From Thermoplasmata archaeon (GTDB lineage Archaea > Thermoplasmatota > Thermoplasmata > Lutacidiplasmatales > UBA184): a stretch of DNA of 16,849 nt. The position numbers were made by a program, and so were the translations under genes. Below are positions 1-7,410 of the stretch, in pieces (the stretch's first letter is position 1; the number at the start of each line of letters is the position of its first letter). The stretch lies in assembly GCA_030043835.1 (NCBI GenBank), contig JASHWY010000039.1, forward strand, positions 1 to 16,849, given 5' to 3'. The notes under the pieces were generated by a model. That model was not told the DNA's origin and made no database searches. It saw nothing but the letters and a program-made list of their open reading frames with translations.

Positions 1-315
1 CGGGCGGCGACGGCCGACGAGGAGGCGCTCTACCACCACCTGGTGAGCCATCCCAGCTTCCGGGCCGCCTTCGACCCGTGGTGGGACGAGGATTTTGTCC
101 ACGGAACGTTTCACGCTCGGTTCCCGTTCTCGGAGCTCCCGAATTTCGTCGGGACCCCGCATTCGGCGGGGTACGGGCCGTCGACGTTAGAGCGCGCCGT
201 TCAATTCGCGCTCCGCAACCTCGCTGAGTTCTTCGCGGGCCGGCCGCCTTCGTTCGTCGTCGACCGGCGTGAGTACGCTCGGCCGGTGGTGCCGATCCCC
301 GAGCCTCCCTCCTAA
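1..315 (+). CDS. D-isomer-specific 2-hydroxyacid dehydrogenase, C-terminal part (5' end outside window)
   Basis: The reading frame is open from base 1 to TAA at 313-315, giving the last 104 residues of a protein whose start lies outside the window. The end matches the C-terminal NAD-binding/catalytic region of D-2-hydroxyacid dehydrogenases (phosphoglycerate, glyoxylate or lactate dehydrogenase group): a D-x-WW segment near visible residue 26, then FPFSELPN, then GTPHSAGY, whose His (visible residue 54) corresponds to the family's catalytic histidine, then a helix and a VVD-R-EY tail. The family reduces 2-keto acids with NAD(P)H in the cytosol. Exact substrate cannot be told because the substrate-binding N-terminal half is missing. 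It converges on the next gene, and their stop codons overlap. Confidence 0.85.
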   Translation, partial: RAATADEEALYHHLVSHPSFRAAFDPWWDEDFVHGTFHARFPFSELPNFVGTPHSAGYGPSTLERAVQFALRNLAEFFAGRPPSFVVDRREYARPVVPIPEPPS

Positions 316-3008
316 CGGATCCGTTCGAGCGCGAACGATCCCACAATGAGGGCCCGGTTCGTCGTCCGGCATTCGATCCACTCGTGGGTCTCCACCTCGC
401 CGAACCCCTTCACCTGGAGGAACGTCTTGTCCCGGTCCTGACGGAAGATGATCGCGCCGTCCATGCGGCTCAAGAGCGTCTCGACCTGAGGCTCGGAGAG
501 GGCTCCCGCCTCGAGCGAGTACATCGTGAGCGCGGCCCGAGGCTTCAAGATCCCCACAACGTTCTGGAGGAACGAAAAGCTCGCCCGCTCGTCGCCGTGA
601 GCGAGCGCCGCGGAGAGACCCAGGAACGCGCAGCGGAACGTGTTCTTCCCGTTTCCGCTCGCGACCTTGGCCGCCGCGACGAGGCTCGAGAGGATGCCGG
701 CGCGGTCGTCCGAACCCTTCGCGACGAGCCGGTGGGTGGCCGGCGGCGCACTTCCGCCGGACGCGTCGAGCCAGGTGACCATCCCCATCTGTTCGTACTC
801 GCGGAACTGCGGAAGGACAAGGCCGAGCCTCTCGGAGACCTCCTCGGGGGGCCGGGCGGCGGTGATGATCACGGCCTGCTCGCCGCGTTTCAACCCTTCG
901 GCGACGAACGAGTAGAGGACGACCTCTTTTCCTACGAAGGCGTCGCCGAGGACGACCACGTTCGACTTCGGCGCCATCCCGCCTTTGAGGAGGTCGTCGA
1001 GCCGGGGGGTTCCGGTCGGGAGCCGGTCGGGTAGGCGGCGCGAGACCGGCGGGCGGAGGGTCTCCGACGGGCCGGCGATCGAGGGGTCCGCGGGCTGACC
1101 GGCAAGGTCACGAACGCTCGTTCCTCGAGGCGGGAGACGGGCCCCCACGTCCGTCCGACCGGCGGCGAGGCCGGCCATCGAAAGCTCGCCTCCTCGGGCG
1201 AGCTCCTGGCGCCTGAGGCTGACCTCGGACTCGTTCTCTTGGAGCGCCAGCTCGCGCGACGTGAGGCTCGCCTCGCGCCGGTCGAGCTCGGCGCTCGCGG
1301 CCCGTAGCCGTTCCATCCGGGTCGCCATCGCGGCCTCGCGATCGGCGATCAACTTTAGGCCGCGCTCGAGGTCGACCCCCTTCTCCGCCGAAACGACCTG
1401 TTGGCGGCCGATCTCGGTCAAGCGACCCTCGTAATCCTTAGCGGCGGTCTCGTACTGCTGGCGCCGCTCGTCGGCCGCTTTCGAGCGAGCGGCCATGTCC
1501 GCTTCCCGCGGGGCGAGCGCCGCCTCGCGGGTTGCGAGCGCGGCTTCCTTTTGGGTCGCCTGTTTCAAGAGAGCGTCGGCGCTCGCGGACTTCTCGGTGA
1601 GCTCTCGCGCGCGACGGCCGAGGACGACGTTCTGCTCGTCGAGAACGGTCTTGAACTGTTGGAGCTTTACTTCTCGGTTCGCGAGCTCGGTGGCCGCGGC
1701 GCTCGGGGTTCCCCCGGTCGACTTGACCGCAATCTCGCGGGCCGTGATCTCGCCCTCCCGTCGGAGGAGGTCCGCCGTCTTCTGGTCGAGCTCCTTCCGG
1801 CGAGCCTCGAGGCGACCCTCGGTATCCTTCGACGAGGTCGCGCGGCGGTCGAGCTCCTGCTTCGTCTGGGTGAGCTCGACCTCGCGCTTCGTCTGGTCGC
1901 CCTCGCGGTCCACCAGCCGTTGCTCTCGCGACGAGATCTGAGGGAGCTGGCGGGCGATTTCCTGCTCGCGGAGCTCCATCGCCTTGATCCGGTCGTCGAG
2001 CAGTCGAGTCCGTCCGTCGAGGTCGGCGATCCGACCGGCGGAAGCCCGCTCCTTCTCGGCGAGGTTGTCCGACCGTTTCCGGTAATCCTCCTCGAGGTCG
2101 TTGAGCTGCTGGCGGGCCTCTTGGAGCGCGTCGTTCTGGCGTCCGATCGAGAGCTCCGAGTGCTCGGCGTCGGCCTCACGCTTCACGAGGGCGGCCGTGC
2201 GGAAGAGGAGGGCCTCCTCCTTCTGGCGCACCTCATCGGCGATTTTGAACATGCGGCTCTGCCCCGAGGTGATGAGCTCGCGCTCGTGGGCCCGGGTCCC
2301 GGACGAGAGGAGGTGGAGGAACGAGCCGCTCGTCTGGTAGAAGATCGCGGAGAGGAAGAGGCTGATCGCGAGCGCGGTCGACGCTTGGACCGCGCCCGGC
2401 GGGCGAAGGATCACGACCGTCGCGGTCCCGATCGGCAACACCGAGGCGAGAGCGCTCGCCCACTGCTGAGAGCCCCAGCCGCTCCATGTGAGGACCAGGC
2501 CGATGAATCCCGCCGAGATGCCGGCGAGCGCGATAGGATAGAACCACGGGAGAAGCGCGAGGTGGGCAAACGGCCCGACGCCCCCGATGCGGGTAAAGTA
2601 GACCACGGCGAGCACGACGTTGAGCCCGACCGCTCCGACCGTCGTCGAAAAATGGGCCTCCCACGGCCACAGTTGGAAGATATCCCACTTCGACACCAAT
2701 CCCACGAGCGCGACGGCGAGCCCCGCGAGCACCAGGATCGCGAGGTAGAAGGAATGGGAGAACGCGACAAGACCCGTCGCCCCGCTCGAGAGCCCGGGGA
2801 GGGTGGGATCGAGAACGAGCACGAGAATGCCCGCCGCCGCGATCGCCGCGGAAACGAGGACGGCGTAGAGGTGCGCGGACCGGCCGATCTTGAGCTGGAG
2901 GAGGGCGTCCTCCTTCGCGAGCTCGAGATCCTCCGGTCCAGGAACCGTGACCGCCCGAGTCCCCGGTGCCGGGGCAGTCGCTGCGGGCTTCTTGGCCATC
3001 GAGTGCAC
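312..3008 (-). CDS. Membrane-anchored coiled-coil protein with degenerate KaiC/RadA-like C-terminal domain
   Basis: The protein is 898 residues from GTG 3008, or 895 from ATG 2999, which is at least as likely. Order of parts: a short Lys/Pro/Ala-rich N-terminus; about six hydrophobic segments (roughly residues 46-67, 84-105, 122-138, 148-173, 186-201, 208-228); a very charged Glu/Arg/Gln-rich stretch from about 240 to 620, typical of a long coiled coil; and from about 658 a KaiC/GvpD/RAD55-like domain opening with PTGTPRLDDLLKGG. The Walker A position reads GDAFVGKE (about 688-695), with Glu where Ser/Thr is normal. The Walker B strand reads FLGLS, without an Asp. I infer a nucleotide-binding-impaired, scaffold-like or sensory protein at the membrane; no specific role is known to me. 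It has a TATA-like box upstream at 3041-3050. Composition bias explains the long open frames on the opposite strand. Confidence 0.8.
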   Translation of the reverse strand: MHSMAKKPAATAPAPGTRAVTVPGPEDLELAKEDALLQLKIGRSAHLYAVLVSAAIAAAGILVLVLDPTLPGLSSGATGLVAFSHSFYLAILVLAGLAVALVGLVSKWDIFQLWPWEAHFSTTVGAVGLNVVLAVVYFTRIGGVGPFAHLALLPWFYPIALAGISAGFIGLVLTWSGWGSQQWASALASVLPIGTATVVILRPPGAVQASTALAISLFLSAIFYQTSGSFLHLLSSGTRAHERELITSGQSRMFKIADEVRQKEEALLFRTAALVKREADAEHSELSIGRQNDALQEARQQLNDLEEDYRKRSDNLAEKERASAGRIADLDGRTRLLDDRIKAMELREQEIARQLPQISSREQRLVDREGDQTKREVELTQTKQELDRRATSSKDTEGRLEARRKELDQKTADLLRREGEITAREIAVKSTGGTPSAAATELANREVKLQQFKTVLDEQNVVLGRRARELTEKSASADALLKQATQKEAALATREAALAPREADMAARSKAADERRQQYETAAKDYEGRLTEIGRQQVVSAEKGVDLERGLKLIADREAAMATRMERLRAASAELDRREASLTSRELALQENESEVSLRRQELARGGELSMAGLAAGRTDVGARLPPRGTSVRDLAGQPADPSIAGPSETLRPPVSRRLPDRLPTGTPRLDDLLKGGMAPKSNVVVLGDAFVGKEVVLYSFVAEGLKRGEQAVIITAARPPEEVSERLGLVLPQFREYEQMGMVTWLDASGGSAPPATHRLVAKGSDDRAGILSSLVAAAKVASGNGKNTFRCAFLGLSAALAHGDERASFSFLQNVVGILKPRAALTMYSLEAGALSEPQVETLLSRMDGAIIFRQDRDKTFLQVKGFGEVETHEWIECRTTNRALIVGSFALERIR

Positions 3009-3040
3009 CCAATAACGACCATTGATGGGGGGGCGGCCTT

Positions 3041-3050
3041 ACTTTATAGT
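3041..3050 (-). promoter_or_regulatory. TATA-like box for the coiled-coil/KaiC-like gene
   Basis: On the minus strand this reads ACTATAAAGT, in otherwise GC-rich DNA. Its centre is about 26 bases upstream of about 3019, leaving a 10-20 base leader to GTG 3008 or ATG 2999. It overlaps the last codons of the upstream methyltransferase gene (stop at 3044-3046), so the downstream gene can be transcribed alone even if read-through also occurs. Confidence 0.5.
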
Positions 3051-3967
3051 TTGGACTCGGCGGAGGACGAGACCGCGGCAAAAAGTACCGCGGCGGCGTG
3101 CGTTAAGCGGGCCGGGTCGCGGCCGAGCTCCTCCTCGAGCTCGAGAAGGTGCGCCCAGCCTTTGGAGTCCGCTCGTACCGCGGCGATGCGTGCCCCGTCC
3201 GGGCCGAGCGACGGTGCGACCGCCATCACCTCCCGAACGAGCCATCCCCGACGTTGGAATCGGTCGACGAGCGCAGCGGGATCGACCCGAAGAAAATCCC
3301 CGGGGTGCTTCCGGCGGGCGAGCTCTCGCGCGAAACCTTCCCGAGCGATCCGGGGGATCACGGCCCGTACCGGGGATCGCAGGAGGCGAGGCAGCGCCGA
3401 TTCGGGGAGCCGCTTGAGGTACCGCGAACGCTCGCCGGGACCCGGCGCGACCTCGAGCAGCAACATCCCCGAGGGGGCGACCATCCTCTCCGCTGCATTG
3501 AGGAGGCGGTCGCTCGACGCGGCTGCGAAGCCTAGGGTGTTGCCGAGCACCGCGACCGTCCCGAACGCGTGGGAACGGAACGGAGGGCTAGCGGCGTCCG
3601 CACGAACGCGTTCGACGAGCCGAAGGGCGGAATCCGGGCCGGGGTGGACAAATCGAAGCATCTCCGCCGAGAGGTCGAGGGCAACCCGTCGAGCCCCTGG
3701 AGGGCCGAGCGCCCCCGTGAACCGACCGGGCCCCGATCCGAGGTCGAGCGCCCACGGCCCGGGACCAAAGTTGCGAGCGAGGAAGCGAAGCCTCAGCGCG
3801 AGGAAGAGCTCGCGTTGGGGCGTTCCCTCGTACCGCTTCCACTCCCGCTCGACACGGTAGCGATCCGCGATAAGGAATCGTTCGCGCGCCGGCTTCGGCG
3901 ATTCCCTTCCCGAGACGGTCGAGGACGGGCTGGGGGTAGCGAACGTCCTCGGCACGAGCCGTCCCAC
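3044..3967 (-). CDS. Class I SAM-dependent methyltransferase
   Basis: A 307-residue protein. Motif I is WALDLGSGPGRF (about residues 72-83), the SAM-binding glycine loop. Strand beta-2 ends in VALDLSAEML (about 95-104), whose Asp would bind the ribose of SAM. It is followed by RADAASPPF with the adenine-contacting acidic region, and AVLGNTLGF as motif IV/post-motif. This is the methyltransferase type 11/25 pattern. The substrate is not recognisable. Start: GTG 3967 is the furthest upstream because an in-frame TAA lies at 3971-3973; a downstream start is possible because the first 30 residues are low-complexity. The gene lies 35 bases upstream of the KaiC-like gene on the same strand. A TATA-like box at 4040-4047 could serve it with a leader of about 50 bases. 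Confidence 0.82.
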   Translation of the reverse strand: MGRLVPRTFATPSPSSTVSGRESPKPARERFLIADRYRVEREWKRYEGTPQRELFLALRLRFLARNFGPGPWALDLGSGPGRFTGALGPPGARRVALDLSAEMLRFVHPGPDSALRLVERVRADAASPPFRSHAFGTVAVLGNTLGFAAASSDRLLNAAERMVAPSGMLLLEVAPGPGERSRYLKRLPESALPRLLRSPVRAVIPRIAREGFARELARRKHPGDFLRVDPAALVDRFQRRGWLVREVMAVAPSLGPDGARIAAVRADSKGWAHLLELEEELGRDPARLTHAAAVLFAAVSSSAESKL

Positions 3968-4038
3968 TCCTTACCCTCGGGAGATCGCCCCGCGTGGCTC
4001 GCAGGTCGGTCTTCGGTGAAGCCGAAGTCGAGCTTCCA

Positions 4039-4048
4039 GTTTATATGG
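4039..4048. promoter_or_regulatory. Near-symmetrical TATA-like box between divergent genes
   Basis: The + strand reads GTTTATATGG and the - strand reads CCATATAAAC, so both orientations resemble an archaeal TATA element. On the minus strand it would start transcription near 4017, about 50 bases before GTG 3967 of the methyltransferase. On the plus strand it would start near 4070, about 10 bases before ATG 4080 of the possible small ORF that precedes the DUF998 gene. The sequence alone does not say which direction is used. Confidence 0.4.
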
Positions 4049-4079
4049 CATAGCCCTCCGATACCTTTCGGGTTCGCGT

Positions 4080-4223
4080 ATGCCGTGCCACCAAGGTCCC
4101 CAGAGTGGCAGCGGCTACGTCATCGACGTTCCTCCGTGCGCCCGGTGGGTCCTTGACCTCGACGGTGCGTGGCGGCCATGGACCCGCGATGCGTTCTATC
4201 CCGGGAGCGCGCGAGGGAACTAA
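4080..4223 (+). CDS. Possible 47-residue small ORF upstream of the DUF998 gene
   Basis: ATG 4080 to TAA 4221-4223 encodes 47 residues beginning MPCHQGPQSGSG and rich in Trp, Arg and Pro, with two cysteines (3 and 20). I do not recognise it. The support is positional: it is the first ATG after a good TATA-like box at 4040-4047, with an implied leader of only about 10 bases, and its stop lies 5 bases before an in-frame GTG (4229) that could start the DUF998 gene. It could instead be a chance frame in GC-rich leader DNA, or a leader peptide. Coding potential is unproven. Confidence 0.3.
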   Translation: MPCHQGPQSGSGYVIDVPPCARWVLDLDGAWRPWTRDAFYPGSARGN

Positions 4224-4972
4224 CGGCCGTGTCGAGCGAGGTTCCTGAGGGGTCCACGCGGCCGGAAGAGCGGCGAGGACCGCTCGTCCACCGCTCCGTG
4301 CGTCACGGGGCGTACCTTCTCCTCCTTGCCTCGGCCGAGTTCATCCTTGGGATGGCGATCACCCAGCTCCTCTGGAACAGCAGCGCACCGTACGGTTCGT
4401 ATAGCCTCCTCAACAACTACATCAGCGACCTGGGCGCGGTGAACTGTGGGCCGTTCCCGGCGAGTTCCACGAGCCACTTCGTCTGTTCCCCGGGCCATGA
4501 CGTGTTCAACGTCTCGGTCATTCTCCTGGGGATCCTGGTCATCTTCGCCGTCATCCTCCTACGGACCGCGTTCCCCTCGCGCCGGTCGACCTCGATCGGG
4601 CTCTGGCTGCTGGCGATCGCGCAGATCGGCGCGATCGGGGTCGGCATCTCTCCCGAGGACGTGAACTTGACCGCGCACCAGATCTTCGCCCTCCTCTCGT
4701 TCCTCCTCGGGAACCTCTCGCTCATCGTGCTGGGCTTCGCGATGTTTCGAGATACCCGTTGGGACGGTTACCGCGCCTACACGATGATCTCGGGGCTGGT
4801 TGGCCTCATCGCCCTCTTCCTCTTCCTCGGGCACGCGTGGGGTCCTCTCGGGGTTGGGGGAATGGAGCGGCTCATCGTCGCGCCGCTACTTCTCTGGGCC
4901 ATCGTCGTCGGGATCCACCTCGCACGGATTCCGACGTACGCGCCGGCAAAGCTGCGTGCGCTGACGACGTAG
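4178..4972 (+). CDS. DUF998 family integral membrane protein
   Basis: About 264 residues from ATG 4178. GTG 4169 and GTG 4229 are other in-frame starts, and 4229 would avoid overlap with the upstream small ORF. After a hydrophilic N-terminus of about 40 residues there are six hydrophobic segments: HGAYLLLLASAEFILGMAIT; VSVILLGILVIFAVILL; IGLWLLAIAQIGAIGVGI; IFALLSFLLGNLSLIVLG; MISGLVGLIALFLFLG; and LIVAPLLLWAIVVGIHLA. The loop after the first carries NNYISDLGAVNCGP, the N-x-ISDLG signature of DUF998 proteins, and two Cys (NCGP and FVCSPGHD) that might pair outside the membrane. The family is widespread in archaea and actinobacteria and has no established biochemical role. The gene converges on the aldehyde dehydrogenase with a 69-base gap. 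Confidence 0.78.
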   Translation: MDPRCVLSRERARELTAVSSEVPEGSTRPEERRGPLVHRSVRHGAYLLLLASAEFILGMAITQLLWNSSAPYGSYSLLNNYISDLGAVNCGPFPASSTSHFVCSPGHDVFNVSVILLGILVIFAVILLRTAFPSRRSTSIGLWLLAIAQIGAIGVGISPEDVNLTAHQIFALLSFLLGNLSLIVLGFAMFRDTRWDGYRAYTMISGLVGLIALFLFLGHAWGPLGVGGMERLIVAPLLLWAIVVGIHLARIPTYAPAKLRALTT

Positions 4973-5041
4973 CCTCGATGGTCGTGGTTGACTTAACGCG
5001 GTAACGAACCTACCGGGGGCGCTTTCGAAGCCCGGGGCACG

Positions 5042-6349
5042 TTAGAGGATAGGGCGGGGGACGGAGGTCTCGGTAGAGAACAGCTTCGGGCCTTGTCTCA
5101 GTTGAAACCTGCCGTCCGGAAAATCCCAGACCCAGCCCGAGTAGCCGTACCCTCCGACCGGCTTCGTGACGAGCGCGCCCTTCCAGCTCTCGGAGAGGGG
5201 CTCGTTCACGCTCATCGTGCCGAACTTCCCAAACGTGTAGGCGCCCACGTCTTCGAGGTACGGGGCTCCTCTCAGCATGCTGGCCACCCACGCCGCGTCG
5301 TCCCGCCCGTACACGGAAGCTCTCAGACCGTAGTTGCTGTCGCGAGCCCGCGCGACGGCCTGTTCGGAGGTGGAGAACCGAGAGACGTAGCTCACGGGGC
5401 CGAACGCTTCGCACCGCATCCCCAGCATGTCGTTGGTCGCGTTCGCGATGATCGTGGGGTGGACGAGATTCTCTTTGATGGTGCCCCCGTAGACGATCTT
5501 GCCCCCTTTCGCTTCGGCGTCCCGGATCTGGTAGTTAAGGTTCTTCACGACCCGAGGACTCGGGATCGGCGCCACGTCGGTCTCGGGGTCGTTCGGGCTT
5601 CCGACGACGAAGCTTTGGGTCCGCGCGATGAAGGCGTCCAGGAATTGGTCGTAGAGCGCTTCGTGCACGTAGACCCGCTGCGGAGCGACGCACGCCTGGC
5701 CGGAGTTCCGGTACTTGGTGACCGAGAGCTCCTCCACGGCCTTTCGAAGATCGGCATCGCCCAGGACGATGAACGGATTGTTGCCCGGTCCTTCGAAGAC
5801 GAGCTTCTTCGAGGCCTTCCGCACGGCGGACTCGTACGGGAGGACCCAAGCATCGGAGCCGAAGACGACGATCGCCTTCACCGTGCGATCTCCGAGGGCT
5901 TCGGTCATGAGATCGGCTCCTCGCCGAGAATCAAATCGAACCGACGGGCCGACCACGCGGGCGTAGATCGACTGCATCACCTTCGCGACCACCCCGTTCC
6001 TCGACGCGAACTTGACCCGGACTCGGTTCCCGGCCACGAGGATCGATAGGATCGCCGTGTTGAGCCAGCTGCTACCGTTGTACGGAAGAATCAGGAGGAC
6101 CTCGTCTCGTTCGCCGCAGATCGGTTCTCGGACCGCCAACGCCTCCCGGGTGGCACCAAAGTTCGATAGACGGTCGCAGACGATCTCGAATTCGTGCAGG
6201 GAGTCCTTCTGGGAAAAGCCGATGTCGTGGATCGAAGCGTCGAGGATGGCATCCTTCTCACGAACGAACTCGTCCCGGAACCGATCGACGAGCTCCAGCC
6301 TCGCGTCGATGTCCGACGCCACGGTTCGGAGCGGAGCGCGCGGGAGCAT
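5042..6349 (-). CDS. Aldehyde dehydrogenase superfamily protein
   Basis: A 435-residue NAD(P)-dependent aldehyde dehydrogenase. Visible family marks: PYNGSSW (about 89-95; the Asn that stabilises the oxyanion), KFASRN (Lys 113, cofactor-binding), VVFGSDAW (about 161-168), VFEGPGNNPFIV with the general-base Glu near 186, NSGQACVAPQRV with nucleophilic Cys 220, and EAFGPV with Glu 314. All essential residues appear present. It is about 50-60 residues shorter than typical members, and the loss is at the N-terminus. The aldehyde substrate is unknown. ATG 6349 is the clear start; no strong Shine-Dalgarno or TATA sequence precedes it. It lies 60 bases after the third U32 gene and is probably its operon partner, so it may act on a product or precursor of that pathway. 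Confidence 0.85.
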   Translation of the reverse strand: MLPRAPLRTVASDIDARLELVDRFRDEFVREKDAILDASIHDIGFSQKDSLHEFEIVCDRLSNFGATREALAVREPICGERDEVLLILPYNGSSWLNTAILSILVAGNRVRVKFASRNGVVAKVMQSIYARVVGPSVRFDSRRGADLMTEALGDRTVKAIVVFGSDAWVLPYESAVRKASKKLVFEGPGNNPFIVLGDADLRKAVEELSVTKYRNSGQACVAPQRVYVHEALYDQFLDAFIARTQSFVVGSPNDPETDVAPIPSPRVVKNLNYQIRDAEAKGGKIVYGGTIKENLVHPTIIANATNDMLGMRCEAFGPVSYVSRFSTSEQAVARARDSNYGLRASVYGRDDAAWVASMLRGAPYLEDVGAYTFGKFGTMSVNEPLSESWKGALVTKPVGGYGYSGWVWDFPDGRFQLRQGPKLFSTETSVPRPIL

Positions 6350-6409
6350 CTTGGACCCACGGGGGACGGAATCGGCCCTCTTCGGAGCGCGCCCTTCGAC
6401 CGACCCGGT

Positions 6410-7384
6410 CTACCCCGAGGACCGGGCCGCCACGGGCTGACGCGCCTCCGCGAGGAGCACCGCGGTCGACTGGCTGCGCTCTTCGTCGCGCCAGGATTGG
6501 ATCGACGACAACCGGTTCTTCCACGGAGCAAGATCGAACGGCTCTCCCTGGGGGCGGGCCCGGTAGGAATCGATGAGCTCCCGGTAGAACCGGACGATCC
6601 TTCCCACGAGCGGGACCGAGTACTCTCGACCCTGGATCTTGAGGCAGTGGACTCCCAAGTCGATCAGCTTCGGGATGTCGTCCACCAGAAAGAACGCGTC
6701 GTTCTTGAGCGCCACGCGGGGCTCGAGGAGTTGGGCTCCCTGGTAGAGCTCCCAGCTCTCGAGGCAGACCCGATGGTCGAGGCCCCCGCGGTTGGGACTC
6801 CCTTTAAAGAGGTCCTTCCCGAACGGGTCGACCGTACGCTCGAGCCGGTGGTACGGCGACATCCAGCACTTACCGAGATACGTGTAACACTTGTTCGAGT
6901 GGATCAGGACCTCGATCCCGACGTCGATGTCGGACTTGCGGGAGGCGAGTTCGTTCAACGTGAGCTTGGTGTCCGCCACGACCTGGCGTACGCCGATCGA
7001 ACGGTAGAACCTCACGTCCTCGTTGTTGAGGATGTTGGCGCCGATGCTAGCGTGGATCGTGAGAAACGGAAACTGCTCGTGGACCTTGGCGATGGCACCC
7101 ACGTCGGTCATGATCGCGCCATCGACGTCCCAGGAAACGTAGGTCGCCATCCTCTCGAGCAGCATCGGTAGTTCGCGCGACTGCATGTTGGTGTTGACGG
7201 CGATCCTCAGCTTCGCCCCTCCCGCATGGGCGATCCTCACCGACTCTCGGATCGCGTCGTCGGGAAGCTCAAAGGCGTCCCGCCGCCGGCTCCAGCCCCG
7301 TGGCCCGACGTAGATCGAATCGGCTCCGTTCTCGACGGCGACTCGAAGCATGTCGAGGCTACCGGCCGGCGCTAGCAGTTCCAT
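6410..7384 (-). CDS. U32 family protein, UbiU/TrhP-like (third of three tandem copies)
   Basis: 324 residues from ATG 7384, which follows a strong GAGGAGGGGG ribosome-binding sequence. The N-terminus MELLAPAGSLDMLRVAVENGADSIYVG is the canonical U32 opening of the TIM-barrel-like domain. Cysteines lie at 166, 173, 207 and 247; the first two are seven apart, as in UbiU (Cys169/Cys176 in E. coli), but the fourth is not at the position expected from UbiU Cys232. KIQGRE near 249-254 is another U32 mark. Related enzymes carry a 4Fe-4S cluster and take part in oxygen-independent hydroxylation of ubiquinone precursors (UbiU/UbiV) or RNA bases (TrhP, RlhA), although the family name is peptidase U32. 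The substrate here is unknown. The gene starts 26 bases after the preceding U32 gene stops. Confidence 0.85.
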   Translation of the reverse strand: MELLAPAGSLDMLRVAVENGADSIYVGPRGWSRRRDAFELPDDAIRESVRIAHAGGAKLRIAVNTNMQSRELPMLLERMATYVSWDVDGAIMTDVGAIAKVHEQFPFLTIHASIGANILNNEDVRFYRSIGVRQVVADTKLTLNELASRKSDIDVGIEVLIHSNKCYTYLGKCWMSPYHRLERTVDPFGKDLFKGSPNRGGLDHRVCLESWELYQGAQLLEPRVALKNDAFFLVDDIPKLIDLGVHCLKIQGREYSVPLVGRIVRFYRELIDSYRARPQGEPFDLAPWKNRLSSIQSWRDEERSQSTAVLLAEARQPVAARSSG

Positions 7385-7410
7385 CCCGTACCCCCTCCTC
7401 GAGCTACCGC

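Noticed and set aside
384..1034. + strand open frame antisense to the KaiC-like domain
   Set aside because: The minus frame here encodes recognisable KaiC-like sequence, while the plus product has no domain and a charged, Arg-rich composition.
1401..3860. Long + strand open frame of 819 codons
   Set aside because: It runs antisense to the coiled-coil region and the methyltransferase. Its product is a low-complexity Arg/Glu/Gly-rich string without domains, as expected from the reverse complement of GC-rich coiled-coil codons.
5093..6049. + strand open frame of 318 codons
   Set aside because: It is antisense to the aldehyde dehydrogenase, whose catalytic motifs are clear on the minus strand.
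6194..7171. + strand open frame of 325 codons
   Set aside because: It is antisense to a well-supported U32 gene; the product is rich in Val, Asp, Arg and Glu without motifs.
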